Assembly: GCA_020846635.1 (NCBI GenBank)
Contig: JADLDO010000028.1
Span: 1,094,915-1,158,914 of the forward strand
Source of the DNA: Caldilineaceae bacterium
GTDB taxonomy: Bacteria > Chloroflexota > Anaerolineae > Caldilineales > Caldilineaceae
Length of the DNA: 64,000 nt
Reading direction: 5' to 3'
Both the position numbers and the translations under genes were made by a program. Shown in pieces: positions 36,501 through 45,178 of this stretch. The notes under the pieces are model-generated. The model saw only the letters and a program-made list of their open reading frames with translations. It was not told the DNA's origin and did no database searches. How positions within the stretch are numbered: position 1 is the stretch's first letter; the number at the start of each line of letters is the position of its first letter.

Positions 36501-39500
36501 CGCGGGCAATCATCTGCTCGTCGATGTAGAGTTCAAGGCTGCGCTCTTTCTGTCCCAGAGCGAGACAGTGGAAGCGCAGTTGATCATCACACCGCTTGGC
36601 TATTCGACAGCCAAGTTCCAGTTTTTCAGCCGTCTTATTGGCACAGAGGATGGCACAAATGATGGAGATAACGGCTCCGGTTGGCAACTCCATGTCGAGG
36701 GATCGATTTTGCTGAACCAGGAGGCTGCGACGCCATTGCTTCCTGTGCCATCCATCGAATTGAGCCAAATCATGCGCCGCCCACCGGCACTGGGCCGCAG
36801 CGAGCATTATAGCGGCATGGCGGCGCGCGAACTGCACTATGGGCCGCACTTCCAGACCGTGGCGAATATCTGGCGCGTCTCCGATCCCAAGCAACTGCTG
36901 ACCAAGCTGGATGGCGCGGCGCTCGATGGGGCCGCGGGCGCTTTTCATGGCCCACACCCTGCGCTGCTCGATGGCTGTCTGCAACTGCTGATCGCCACGC
37001 TGCGAGATGAGGATGAGCCTACAGGGGGCGCGCTCTACCTGCCGCTGAAGGTGGCGCAATTCCAACTCCTGGCTGCGCCGGATGCTAACCAGGTGTTGTG
37101 GGGCTATGCGGTGCGCCGCTCTGAGGGGACAAGCCTGGTGGGTGATCTTTTCCTGCTCGACGAGACAGAGCGCGTTGTGGCCGTAGCCTATGGCGTTGAG
37201 ATGCAGCGTTTGGATCGCGAAGTCGACGTTGCCGAGTGGTTGTATGGCGTGCGCTGGCAACCGGCTGCTCTGGAGCCAAACGATCGCTTCACCACACCCG
37301 GCAGTTGGCTGATCTTCTCAGACCGGCAGGGCGTGGGCGAGTTCCTTGCTTCTCAACTCGCCACCCAGGGCCATGAGGCCCATCTGGTCTTTGCCGGTGA
37401 AGATTTCCAACGCTTGAGGGCCGGACGCTATCAGATTGACCCGGCCCAGCCGGAACACTTTAGGGCCTTGCTGCGGCAGGTCGCTCCGGCGCAATCCGGG
37501 CGCATGTCAGCCATTGTCCATCTCTGGGGCCTGGATGCTGAAGCCGGGCAAGCAGATGACCCTTTGGCGCTGGCCCAACGTCAGGGGCCGCTTGCGATCA
37601 TGCACCTGATCCAGAGCGTGGGCGCGCTCAATCTGCCCGATGCGCCGCGGCTCTGGCTGGTGACGCGGGGCAGCCAACCTGTGGCGCAAGGCGTCTCAGA
37701 GGCAGGTCTGCTGCAATCCACTCTATGGGGCCTCGGCGCTGTCATTGTCAATGAGCATCCTGAACTGCGCTGCCGGCGCATTGATTTGGATTCGACCATC
37801 ACAGCACAGAGCATGGCCGATCTCTGGACGGAGATCCAGGCAGGGACGGCAGAGGAGCAGGTGGCGTTACGTGCAGGGCAGCGTTTTCTCGCTCGCCTGG
37901 TGCGCGCGCCAGAGCTGGAAATGTCAGAAGCGCTGCCCTTTGCCCCGACAGCACAAGAAGGTGGCGCGGTTGTGGCCCAGCCGGGAGAGAACTACCAACT
38001 GACCCTGCCGGTAGCTGGTGTTCTTGACAACCTGGTGGTTTGCGCTTGCCCGCGTCCCTCTCCAGCGCCAGGCCAGGTGGAGATCGAAGTGCGCGCCACG
38101 GGGCTTAACTTTGTTGATGTGATGAAGGCTATGGGGGTCATACCGGGATTGGGACAGGATACGAACGTGGCGCTTGGCGGGGAATGTGCCGGAATTGTCG
38201 TTGCCGTGGGCGAAGGCGTAGAGGGCTTCACGGTGGGCGATGCCGTCATTGCCTTTAATCCCGCTTTCCATACAGAAACCTTCTTCCGCGCCTATGTGAC
38301 GGTTCCGGCTGAGGTTGTTGTGGCGAAACCGGCGCATCTCTCCTTTGAAGAAGCCGCCACCATTCCCATCTGTTTTCTGACCGCTTACTACGCCATGATC
38401 CATCTGGGGCGGCTGCAAGAAGGGGAGCGCGTGCTGATCCACTCGGCTACGGGCGGCGTGGGGTTGGCGGCGATCCAGTTGGCAAAGCTCGCCAGGGCCG
38501 AAATTTTTGCCACCGCGGGCACTCCTGAAAAGCGCGCTTACCTGGCGCAGATGGGCATCGAACACCGGATGGATTCGCGCACGCTGGCGTTTGCAGGGGA
38601 GGTGATGGAACGCACCGGCGGGCAGGGAGTGGACATGGTCCTAAACTCGCTGGCGGGTGAGGCACTGGTCAAGAGCTTTGCGGTGCTAAAGAGCTATGGC
38701 CGTTTCCTGGAGATCGGCAAGCGGGACATCTACCAGAACAGCCTGTTGGGTATGGAACCCTTTAAGAAGTGCCTCTCCTTCTTTGCCATCGACTTGGCGC
38801 GCGTCGCCACTGAGCGACCGGCGGAGTTGGGCGCGATGCTGCGCCAACTGATGCATCTCTTTGAAGATGGCACGCTCCAGCCACTGCCCGTCACGACCTT
38901 TCCGATCAATGAAGCCGCAGCAGCCTTCCGCCATATGGCGCAGGCCAAGCATACCGGCAAGATCGTGCTGGCTGTGACAGGCGCGCCGGTAACGTTGGCG
39001 AACGGTGTGCAGCCTGCCCGCATGATCCGGCAGGACGCCACTTATCTGATTACGGGCGGGTTGGGCGGCTTGGGATTGACCACTGCCCGTTGGCTTGCCA
39101 CGCAGGGCGCGCGCCACCTGGTCTTGACCGGACGCAGCCACCCTTCGCCCGCAGCCGAACGTGCCATCCGTGAACTGGAGGCGTTAGGCACAGAAGTGAT
39201 GGTTGCCCAAGCGGATGTGAGTGGGGCGCAAGCCTTTGCCGGCCTGCTGGCGCGGATCGATCAGGACATGCCTCCTTTGCGCGGCATCATCCATGCCGCG
39301 GGCATTTTGGATGACGCGCTGCTGATGCAACTCGACCCAGAGCGGTTTGCGCGCGTACTTGCGCCGAAAGTGCAGGGCGCGTGGAATCTCCACCAACTCA
39401 CGCAGCACTGCCCTCTGGACTTCTTTGTGCTCTATTCGTCGGCTTCGGTGCTGCTGGGTTTCCAGGGGCAAGCCAACTATGTCGCCGCCAACGCCTATCT

Positions 39501-40284
39501 GGATGCGTTGGCCCACTATCGCCGCGCACAGGGACTCCCCGCCTTGAGCATCAACTGGGGGCCGTGGGCGCAGGTCGGTTTGGCCGCGGCCCAGGCCAAT
39601 CGGGGAGATCGACTTGCCGCGCAAGGTGTGGGTTCGCTCACCCCGGCACAAGGCACAGCGATTCTAGAGCGGCTGCTTGGGCAAGAGGTCGCGCAGATGG
39701 GGGCTATGCCGTTGGCGTTGGAACGGTGGTTCGCCTCGATGGCGACCGCGGCACAGAGTCCATTCTTTAGCGAACTGCAACCGGAGAAGCTCGCTGCTGC
39801 CGCTGCGCCGCACCAGGAGAGCCTGCGTAATCGCTTGCTGGCGCTGCCCGCGGGGCGGCAGCGGCGCGTACTCTTTGAGGACTATATGCGCGAACAGGTC
39901 GCACAAGTACTTCAACTGGCCCCGTCGCGCGTGCGCTTCAATGCACCCTTCAAGGCGCTGGGAATGGATTCATTGATGACCCTTGAACTCCGTAACCGGT
40001 TGGAGGCGGGCCTGGGCTTAACACTCTCCGCCACGCTCATTTTCAACTATCCAACCATCGAAAGCCTCATGCACTACCTGGCTCAGAAAATGGGGGTTGC
40101 GCTGGAGTCCGCAAACGATCACGGACCGGCGCAGAATGGCGCAGCGCAGGGTCACCCGCTAGAGGATGGCCGCGAGCAGGATCAGCCAACACAGTCAATC
40201 GAGGACGATCTGACGCAAGCGGAAGTGGAAGCCCTGCTGGCAGAGGAGTTGGCGACGGTGGATGATCTGTTGAAGGGGGTATAA
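33523..40284 (+). CDS. Type I PKS module 1: KS-AT-DH-ER-KR-ACP
   Basis: A 2253-residue single-module synthase with GAGGAGAG before the ATG. KS (34-460): Cys204 in DTACSSS, His340 in EAHGTGT, His380 in KTNIGH. AT (565-860): Ser664 in GHSMGE and VASH (764-767), which points to methylmalonyl although GHSMG is malonyl-like. DH (935-1225): His967, but the H-x3-G motif reads HQVRHKPVLP; Asp1150 in LLDGCLQ. ER (1500-1815) with SATGGVG (1641-1647). KR (1835-2015): Ser1973 and Tyr1986, with an LDD motif (B-type). ACP Ser2150 in GMDSL. There is no helical N-terminal docking region, unlike PKS2-5, so it is probably the first extender; the C-terminus has an acidic docking-like tail. No loading domain. 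Confidence 0.95.
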   Translation: MSKTSVLNRSVPSRSSVRQPNHLPKRKAGNEREPVAIVGMGCRFPGGANSPAAFWRMLCDGTDAIAEMPPGRFDLDTYYDPTPRAPGKIVTRRGGFLDPIDRFDASFFGISPREANLMDPQQRLLLEVAWEALEDGGQVPERLAGSRTGVFIGMWTNDYEDVMYQGSDNIDLYVTTGGGRYAAAGRLSYFFDFRGPSITLDTACSSSLVAVHLACQSLWGGESELAIAGGVNLIIEPQISIGYSRAGMLAQDAHCKFGDVRADGYVRSEGVGMIVLKSLRQALADQDPIHALIRGGAVNNDGRSSGRLVAPGIDTQTAMLRAAYHHAGVSPGAVAYVEAHGTGTKAGDPVELQSLGQVLAEDRPPEQPCMIGSVKTNIGHTEAAAGMAGLIKAALCIKHRMIPASLNLQEPNPNIPWAELPLVMQQKLSPWPDRVGPALAGVNGFGITGTNAHIILQEAPPTEARARLSEPDRDRSMREYLLPLSAHTPAALQEMALAYRTFLAQPEARDLSLHDLAYTLAQRRTHHAQRLALVARDLPDFSAQLTAFLEAGANSPTRLAQLDPESTARIVFVFPGQGSQWVGMGRQLMAQEPRFRQLLEQCDSAIQAFAGWSLLEQLALDENSPRWRLHEIEVIQPALFAIEIALAALWRSWGIEPDAVIGHSMGEIAASYVAGALTLDDAVRIVCRRSQLMARTSGQGAMAVVELSVEEAEIALASYGERVVVAVSNSPRATVLAGEADALHELIAKLQAQEIFCRFVKVDVASHSPQMEPLLEELKAALQPLRPQAGTIPIYSTVWGQVIDGAACDGDYWAQNLRQTVRFAEMVQQLLAGGHNIFIEMSPHPLLLPAVEQGMTFQGAEGLVLPSLRRNEEERAGLLHSLGALYRSGCALAWDQLLPGDGICVSLPSYPWQRERFWYEAPANTQARIRGHNGSHALLGAHVVAANGAHLWELALNTALFPYLADHQVRHKPVLPATAYLEMALAGAAAAFGAGNHLLVDVEFKAALFLSQSETVEAQLIITPLGYSTAKFQFFSRLIGTEDGTNDGDNGSGWQLHVEGSILLNQEAATPLLPVPSIELSQIMRRPPALGRSEHYSGMAARELHYGPHFQTVANIWRVSDPKQLLTKLDGAALDGAAGAFHGPHPALLDGCLQLLIATLRDEDEPTGGALYLPLKVAQFQLLAAPDANQVLWGYAVRRSEGTSLVGDLFLLDETERVVAVAYGVEMQRLDREVDVAEWLYGVRWQPAALEPNDRFTTPGSWLIFSDRQGVGEFLASQLATQGHEAHLVFAGEDFQRLRAGRYQIDPAQPEHFRALLRQVAPAQSGRMSAIVHLWGLDAEAGQADDPLALAQRQGPLAIMHLIQSVGALNLPDAPRLWLVTRGSQPVAQGVSEAGLLQSTLWGLGAVIVNEHPELRCRRIDLDSTITAQSMADLWTEIQAGTAEEQVALRAGQRFLARLVRAPELEMSEALPFAPTAQEGGAVVAQPGENYQLTLPVAGVLDNLVVCACPRPSPAPGQVEIEVRATGLNFVDVMKAMGVIPGLGQDTNVALGGECAGIVVAVGEGVEGFTVGDAVIAFNPAFHTETFFRAYVTVPAEVVVAKPAHLSFEEAATIPICFLTAYYAMIHLGRLQEGERVLIHSATGGVGLAAIQLAKLARAEIFATAGTPEKRAYLAQMGIEHRMDSRTLAFAGEVMERTGGQGVDMVLNSLAGEALVKSFAVLKSYGRFLEIGKRDIYQNSLLGMEPFKKCLSFFAIDLARVATERPAELGAMLRQLMHLFEDGTLQPLPVTTFPINEAAAAFRHMAQAKHTGKIVLAVTGAPVTLANGVQPARMIRQDATYLITGGLGGLGLTTARWLATQGARHLVLTGRSHPSPAAERAIRELEALGTEVMVAQADVSGAQAFAGLLARIDQDMPPLRGIIHAAGILDDALLMQLDPERFARVLAPKVQGAWNLHQLTQHCPLDFFVLYSSASVLLGFQGQANYVAANAYLDALAHYRRAQGLPALSINWGPWAQVGLAAAQANRGDRLAAQGVGSLTPAQGTAILERLLGQEVAQMGAMPLALERWFASMATAAQSPFFSELQPEKLAAAAAPHQESLRNRLLALPAGRQRRVLFEDYMREQVAQVLQLAPSRVRFNAPFKALGMDSLMTLELRNRLEAGLGLTLSATLIFNYPTIESLMHYLAQKMGVALESANDHGPAQNGAAQGHPLEDGREQDQPTQSIEDDLTQAEVEALLAEELATVDDLLKGV

Positions 40285-40285
40285 G

Positions 40286-43200
40286 TTGAGCAACGCAAGC
40301 AACCAACAAGAGACCCTGGTGCAATTGAAGCGCGCCCTGGCTGCCATTAAGGAACTGCGGGCCAAACTGGAAGCAGTGGAGCAGAGCCGCCATGAGCCGG
40401 TTGCGGTGATTGGTATGGGCTGCCGTCTGCCCGGCGGCATTGATTCGCCCGCTGCTTTCTGGCAGTTGCTCAGGAACGGTGTGGATGCGATTGGAGAAGT
40501 CCCCGCCGCTCGTTGGGCTGCCGGCGCGCTGTATGATACCGACGTCGCCGCACCGGGCAAAATGAACACCCGTTGGGGCGGCTTCGTGGAGCCTGTAGAC
40601 CAGTTTGACGCCGCCTTCTTTGGCATCTCTCCGCGCGAGGCCATGCACATGGACCCACAGCAGCGGCTCTTGTTGGAGGTGGCCTATGAGGCAATAGAGA
40701 ACGCAGGGCAGACACTGGAGCGGCTAGCGGGGAGCCAGACCGGGGTTTTTATCGGCATTCACAGCCACAGCAGCGACTATGCCTGGATGCAGATGGATGA
40801 TCTACGCCACATTGCTCCAGAGACAGCAACTGGGACGGCACACAGCATCGTTGCCAATCGCCTCTCCTACCTCTTTGACCTGCATGGGCCGAGCCTCGCC
40901 GTGGACACGGCTTGCTCGTCGGCCCTGGTGGCAGTACACCTGGCCTGCCAAAGCCTGCGTAACCAGGAATGTGACATGGCCTTCAGCGGCGGCGTCAACC
41001 TGATGCTTTCCCCCGAAGCGACGGTGGCCTTTTCCAAGTTACAGATGATGGCAAAAGACGGTCATTGCAAGACCTTTGATGCGGATGCCGATGGCTTTGT
41101 GCGCGGCGAAGGCTGTGGCCTTGTGCTGCTGAAGCGGTTCAGCGATGCACAGCGCGATGGCGATCCGATTCTTGCCTTGATCCGCGGCTCTGCTGTCAAT
41201 CAGGATGGGCGCACCAATGGCATGACCGCACCCAACAGCCAGTCACAGGAGGCTGTGATCCGGCAGGCTCTACGCAACAGCCACCTTGAGCCCGCGCAGA
41301 TCACCTTTGTGGAAACCCACGGCACCGGTACGGCGTTGGGCGATCCCATCGAAGTCGAGGCATTAGCGAACACGCTAGGCCGCGCTGGTGACGAACCTTG
41401 CTACTTAGGATCGGTCAAGGCCAATGTCGGCCATTTGGAGGGGGCTGCGGGCATCGCGGGCCTGCTCAAAGTCATCCTTGCCCTGCAACATGGGCTGATC
41501 CCCCCTCAACTCCATTTTCAGAGATTGAACCCCCATATCAACCTGGTCTCGACGCGTTTTGTCATCCCCACCCAAGCGCAGCCGTGGCCCGCGCAAGCGG
41601 CTCTGCGCCATGCCGCGATCAGTTCATTTGGCTTTGGCGGCACCAACGGCCATCTGGTTGTGAGCGCTGCGCCTGACCAGGAGGAGCCCGCCCCGGATGC
41701 TCTCCCGGTCGCAGCGCACGATGCACAGGCGGCACAGAGTCTGCTCCTACCCATTTCCGCACGCAGCCCAGAGGCCCTGCGCGATCTGGCGCGGCGCTAC
41801 CAAGCGTTTCTTGCCGAAAGCAAGCTGTCGCTGCCAGACATCTGCTATGCGGCGAGCGTTCACCGCTCCCATCTGGAACACCGGCTGGCGCTTGTAGGGG
41901 CAACCCGCCAGGAATTCGCCGCGCAGCTAGAGACCTTTGTGCAGACGGGAACGCCGCGCGCGGCTGTGGCCCATGAGCAGCGGCATGGCATTGTCTTTGT
42001 CTTTTCCGGTCAGGGATCGCAGTGGGCGGGGATGGGGCGCGAATTACTGGTGACGGAGCCGGCCTTCCATGCGCTGATTGCACAGATGGATGCGCTGCTG
42101 TTCCGTGAGGGCGCAACCTGGTCGCTGCTCCAAGAGTTGGCCGCGTCCCCTGAACAGAGCCGCTTGGACGAGACTGAAGTTGCCCAACCGGCCATCTTTG
42201 CGCTGCAAGTGGCCCTTGCCGCTTTGTGGCGCGCTTGGGGCATTACACCCGATGCCGTGGTCGGGCATAGCGTGGGAGAAGTGGCCGCGGCCTATGTGGC
42301 TGGCGTACTCACGCTGCCCGAAGCCGTCCGGCTGGTCTTTCATCGCGGACGCCTCATGCAGAGGGCAACGGGGCTGGGCAAGATGGCCGCGATTGGCCTG
42401 TCGCAAGCCAAGACAGAAGCCTTGCTGCAAGACCATGCCGGGTGTGTCTCGGTTGCCGCGGTAAACAGCCCTATCTCCACCGTGATCGCCGGGGATGCAG
42501 AGGTGCTGGCGGAGATTGTGGGCGTTGTGCAGGAGCAGGGCTTCTTTGGCCGCATGTTAGCGGTGAATTATGCATTTCACACGCCACAGATGGAGCCTTT
42601 TCAACGCGAGTTAAGCCAACTCGTCGCCGGACTCCAGCCCAAAGCTGCCATGATCCCGATCTACTCGACTGTTACCGGGCGTACTGGTGAGCGTGGTGAT
42701 TTTGATGCGGCCTATTGGGGGCGCAATGTGCGCGAGCCTGTGCAGTTTATGTCTGCCGTCTTGGCGGCAAGAGCGGACGGCTATGACGCCTTTTTGGAGG
42801 TTGGGCCTCATCCTGTGCTCAACGTTCCGATGAGCCAGTGTATGAGCGCATCGAGTGACGGCGTTTCTGAGAGTGCTCTCTCTGAAGCTCCTTTGATCTG
42901 CGCCTCGTTGCAGCGCGATCAGGGTGAACGCACTGCCCTATTGCAGAGTTTGGCAGCCCTCTATGGGTGGGGCTATCCGGTTGCGTGGCAAGCATTGTAT
43001 CGAGGCCCCAGGCGCGCTGTGCAACTGCCCTCATACCCGTGGCAGCACAAGTCGTATTGGCTGCCACGGCGTGAACGGGGTCAGGCTCGTCCGCAATCCC
43101 CGTTGGCCCAACCTGTGCCGCGCGAGGAATCAAGCCCGTCGTTCGCCGACAGCCAAGCGTGGCTCTATGACGTTGTTTGGCAGCCGCAAGCAGCGCAGGC

Positions 43201-45178
43201 CGCGCCTGCCCCTCTCCATGCGCCGAGACGCTGGTTGGTTCTGGCGGATGCTGCCGGGTTGGGGAGCGCAATTGCTACGCAGTTGGAGACGCTGGGGCAG
43301 GTCTGCACGCTGATCCATCCCGGCTCGACCCGCCCGGAGGAATTCTTGCAGCTTTTTGAGCAGGAACTCTTGCAGGAGGGGCCACCGCTGCGCGGCGTTT
43401 TACACCTGTGGAGCCTGGATGCCACGGCGCAATTTGCTGCATTGGCCGGATCGCCTGCGGAGTCACGGGAGGGCCTGGAAAATGCGCTAGAAAGCAGTCA
43501 GAAATTGGCCTGTGCGACTGCTGTATCGCTGCTTCAAGCGCTGGCTCAAGCGATGCAGAAGGCAGATCGGGCGCTTGATCCAGGCGATCTGCCCAAACTC
43601 TGGTTGTTGACACAAGGAGCGCAGGCCGTTGGCTCCCCTGCACAAGCGGAAACGCTCACGGCACAGTCGCTGGTACAAGCACCGCTGTGGGGGCTGGGCC
43701 GGGTGATTTCGCTGGAGCATCCCGAACTCTGGGGAGGATTGATCGACCTGGACGAAGAATCCGTCCCTGCCGCCTCTTGGGTGATCCAAGAGATCACTGC
43801 ACCGGGTGACGAGGATCAGGTCGCCTATCGCCAGGGGCAGCGCTATGTCGCGCGGCTTGTTCGCAGCGCATCCGCCGCGGAAGGCGAACCCTCTGCCCAT
43901 GTTAACCCTGATGGACTCTATTTGGTTACGGGGGGCTTAGGGGGGCTCGGTCTGCATGTAGCCGATTGGCTGGTCGCACAAGGAGCGCAACATCTGGTGC
44001 TGACGAGTCGTACAGGGCTGCCGGAGAGAAGCGTGTGGCCGCGGGCTGACCTGGATGCCAACATGAAAGCGCGCATTGCCGCTGTGCGCGGCCTCGAAGC
44101 GCGCGGCGCAGTGGTGGATGTCGTGGCTGCGGATGTTGCTAACGGGGGGCAGATGCGCGCGCTGTTTGCGTGGTTGGGGCAGCAAGCGCGGCCTTTGCGT
44201 GGCATTGTTCATGCTGCGGGCACAGTCTCCATGCATCCCCTCCAGGAGCTTGACGAGCAAGAGCTTCAGGCGATTTTGCGTCCGAAGGTTGTGGGAGGTT
44301 GGCTCTTGCACAAACTCTCACAGACACAGCCGCTGGATTTCTTTGTCCTGTTCTCGTCGGGCGCGGCCATCTGGGGTTCAGCCGGAATGGGCCATTATGC
44401 CGCGGCCAACCATTTCCTCGATGCGTTGGCGCATTACCGCCATGCGTCTGGCCTGCCTGCGCTCAGCATCAACTGGGGGTGGTGGCGCGAGGGTGGGATG
44501 GCAACGGCAGAGATCGAACAGAGCTTTACCGCCATTGGCGTTCAGCCCATGCCAACCACGGAGACATTGGCGCTCTTGGGGCAACTGCTGGGCGAGGGCG
44601 TTGTGCAAAAGATCGTTGCTGCTGTTGATTGGCAGCTTTTTAAGCCTGTCTATGAGGCCAAGCGCCGCCGCCCACTCCTGGCACAAATAGCCGATCAGAG
44701 AGAAACAGCCGCCCAGAGCCAGACATCGCCGCTGTTGGAACGGCTTATGGAGGCTGCGCCTGTGGAACGCTGGGAGATGCTGCTTGCTCATGTCTGCGCC
44801 GAAACTGCTACTGTCCTCGGTCATGAGGACGCTTCCGCCTTGAATCTGCACCAGGGCTTTTTCAAGATGGGCATGAACTCGCTCATGACAGTCCAGTTGC
44901 GCAGTCGTTTAGAGATCAGCCTGAATTGCTCGTTGCCGGCTACGTTGGCCTTTGAATATCCAACGATCCAAAGCCTCACCTCCTTCCTCGCCGGCGAATT
45001 AGCGCGGAAGGGGATCACGACCAACGGCAACGGCGTGCATATGCCACCTGAACCCAGTGACAGCGCGGAAGCGGCGCACGCTGCCGATCTCGATGCCCTG
45101 GCATCCGAGGATCTACTCGCCCTGTTCGATGACGAGCTAGCTGCTGCCAACGCATTGGTAGAAAGAAACGCGGAATGA
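40286..45178 (+). CDS. Type I PKS module 2: KS-AT-KR-ACP
   Basis: A 1630-residue module starting at a TTG one base after the PKS1 stop, with AGGGGG upstream. Residues 8-35 form a helical docking region. KS (38-465): Cys210, His345 in ETHGTGT, His383. AT (570-860): Ser662 in GHSVGE and YAFH (762-765), malonyl-type. There is no DH or ER; a structural KR half (950-1205) precedes the catalytic KR (1210-1400) with Tyr1371. Trp1363 lies eight residues before it and LDD is absent, an A-type pattern (L-hydroxyl). ACP Ser1532 sits in GMNSLM, with Asn for the usual Asp. An acidic docking tail ends the protein. It should leave a beta-hydroxyl. Confidence 0.95.
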   Translation: MSNASNQQETLVQLKRALAAIKELRAKLEAVEQSRHEPVAVIGMGCRLPGGIDSPAAFWQLLRNGVDAIGEVPAARWAAGALYDTDVAAPGKMNTRWGGFVEPVDQFDAAFFGISPREAMHMDPQQRLLLEVAYEAIENAGQTLERLAGSQTGVFIGIHSHSSDYAWMQMDDLRHIAPETATGTAHSIVANRLSYLFDLHGPSLAVDTACSSALVAVHLACQSLRNQECDMAFSGGVNLMLSPEATVAFSKLQMMAKDGHCKTFDADADGFVRGEGCGLVLLKRFSDAQRDGDPILALIRGSAVNQDGRTNGMTAPNSQSQEAVIRQALRNSHLEPAQITFVETHGTGTALGDPIEVEALANTLGRAGDEPCYLGSVKANVGHLEGAAGIAGLLKVILALQHGLIPPQLHFQRLNPHINLVSTRFVIPTQAQPWPAQAALRHAAISSFGFGGTNGHLVVSAAPDQEEPAPDALPVAAHDAQAAQSLLLPISARSPEALRDLARRYQAFLAESKLSLPDICYAASVHRSHLEHRLALVGATRQEFAAQLETFVQTGTPRAAVAHEQRHGIVFVFSGQGSQWAGMGRELLVTEPAFHALIAQMDALLFREGATWSLLQELAASPEQSRLDETEVAQPAIFALQVALAALWRAWGITPDAVVGHSVGEVAAAYVAGVLTLPEAVRLVFHRGRLMQRATGLGKMAAIGLSQAKTEALLQDHAGCVSVAAVNSPISTVIAGDAEVLAEIVGVVQEQGFFGRMLAVNYAFHTPQMEPFQRELSQLVAGLQPKAAMIPIYSTVTGRTGERGDFDAAYWGRNVREPVQFMSAVLAARADGYDAFLEVGPHPVLNVPMSQCMSASSDGVSESALSEAPLICASLQRDQGERTALLQSLAALYGWGYPVAWQALYRGPRRAVQLPSYPWQHKSYWLPRRERGQARPQSPLAQPVPREESSPSFADSQAWLYDVVWQPQAAQAAPAPLHAPRRWLVLADAAGLGSAIATQLETLGQVCTLIHPGSTRPEEFLQLFEQELLQEGPPLRGVLHLWSLDATAQFAALAGSPAESREGLENALESSQKLACATAVSLLQALAQAMQKADRALDPGDLPKLWLLTQGAQAVGSPAQAETLTAQSLVQAPLWGLGRVISLEHPELWGGLIDLDEESVPAASWVIQEITAPGDEDQVAYRQGQRYVARLVRSASAAEGEPSAHVNPDGLYLVTGGLGGLGLHVADWLVAQGAQHLVLTSRTGLPERSVWPRADLDANMKARIAAVRGLEARGAVVDVVAADVANGGQMRALFAWLGQQARPLRGIVHAAGTVSMHPLQELDEQELQAILRPKVVGGWLLHKLSQTQPLDFFVLFSSGAAIWGSAGMGHYAAANHFLDALAHYRHASGLPALSINWGWWREGGMATAEIEQSFTAIGVQPMPTTETLALLGQLLGEGVVQKIVAAVDWQLFKPVYEAKRRRPLLAQIADQRETAAQSQTSPLLERLMEAAPVERWEMLLAHVCAETATVLGHEDASALNLHQGFFKMGMNSLMTVQLRSRLEISLNCSLPATLAFEYPTIQSLTSFLAGELARKGITTNGNGVHMPPEPSDSAEAAHAADLDALASEDLLALFDDELAAANALVERNAE

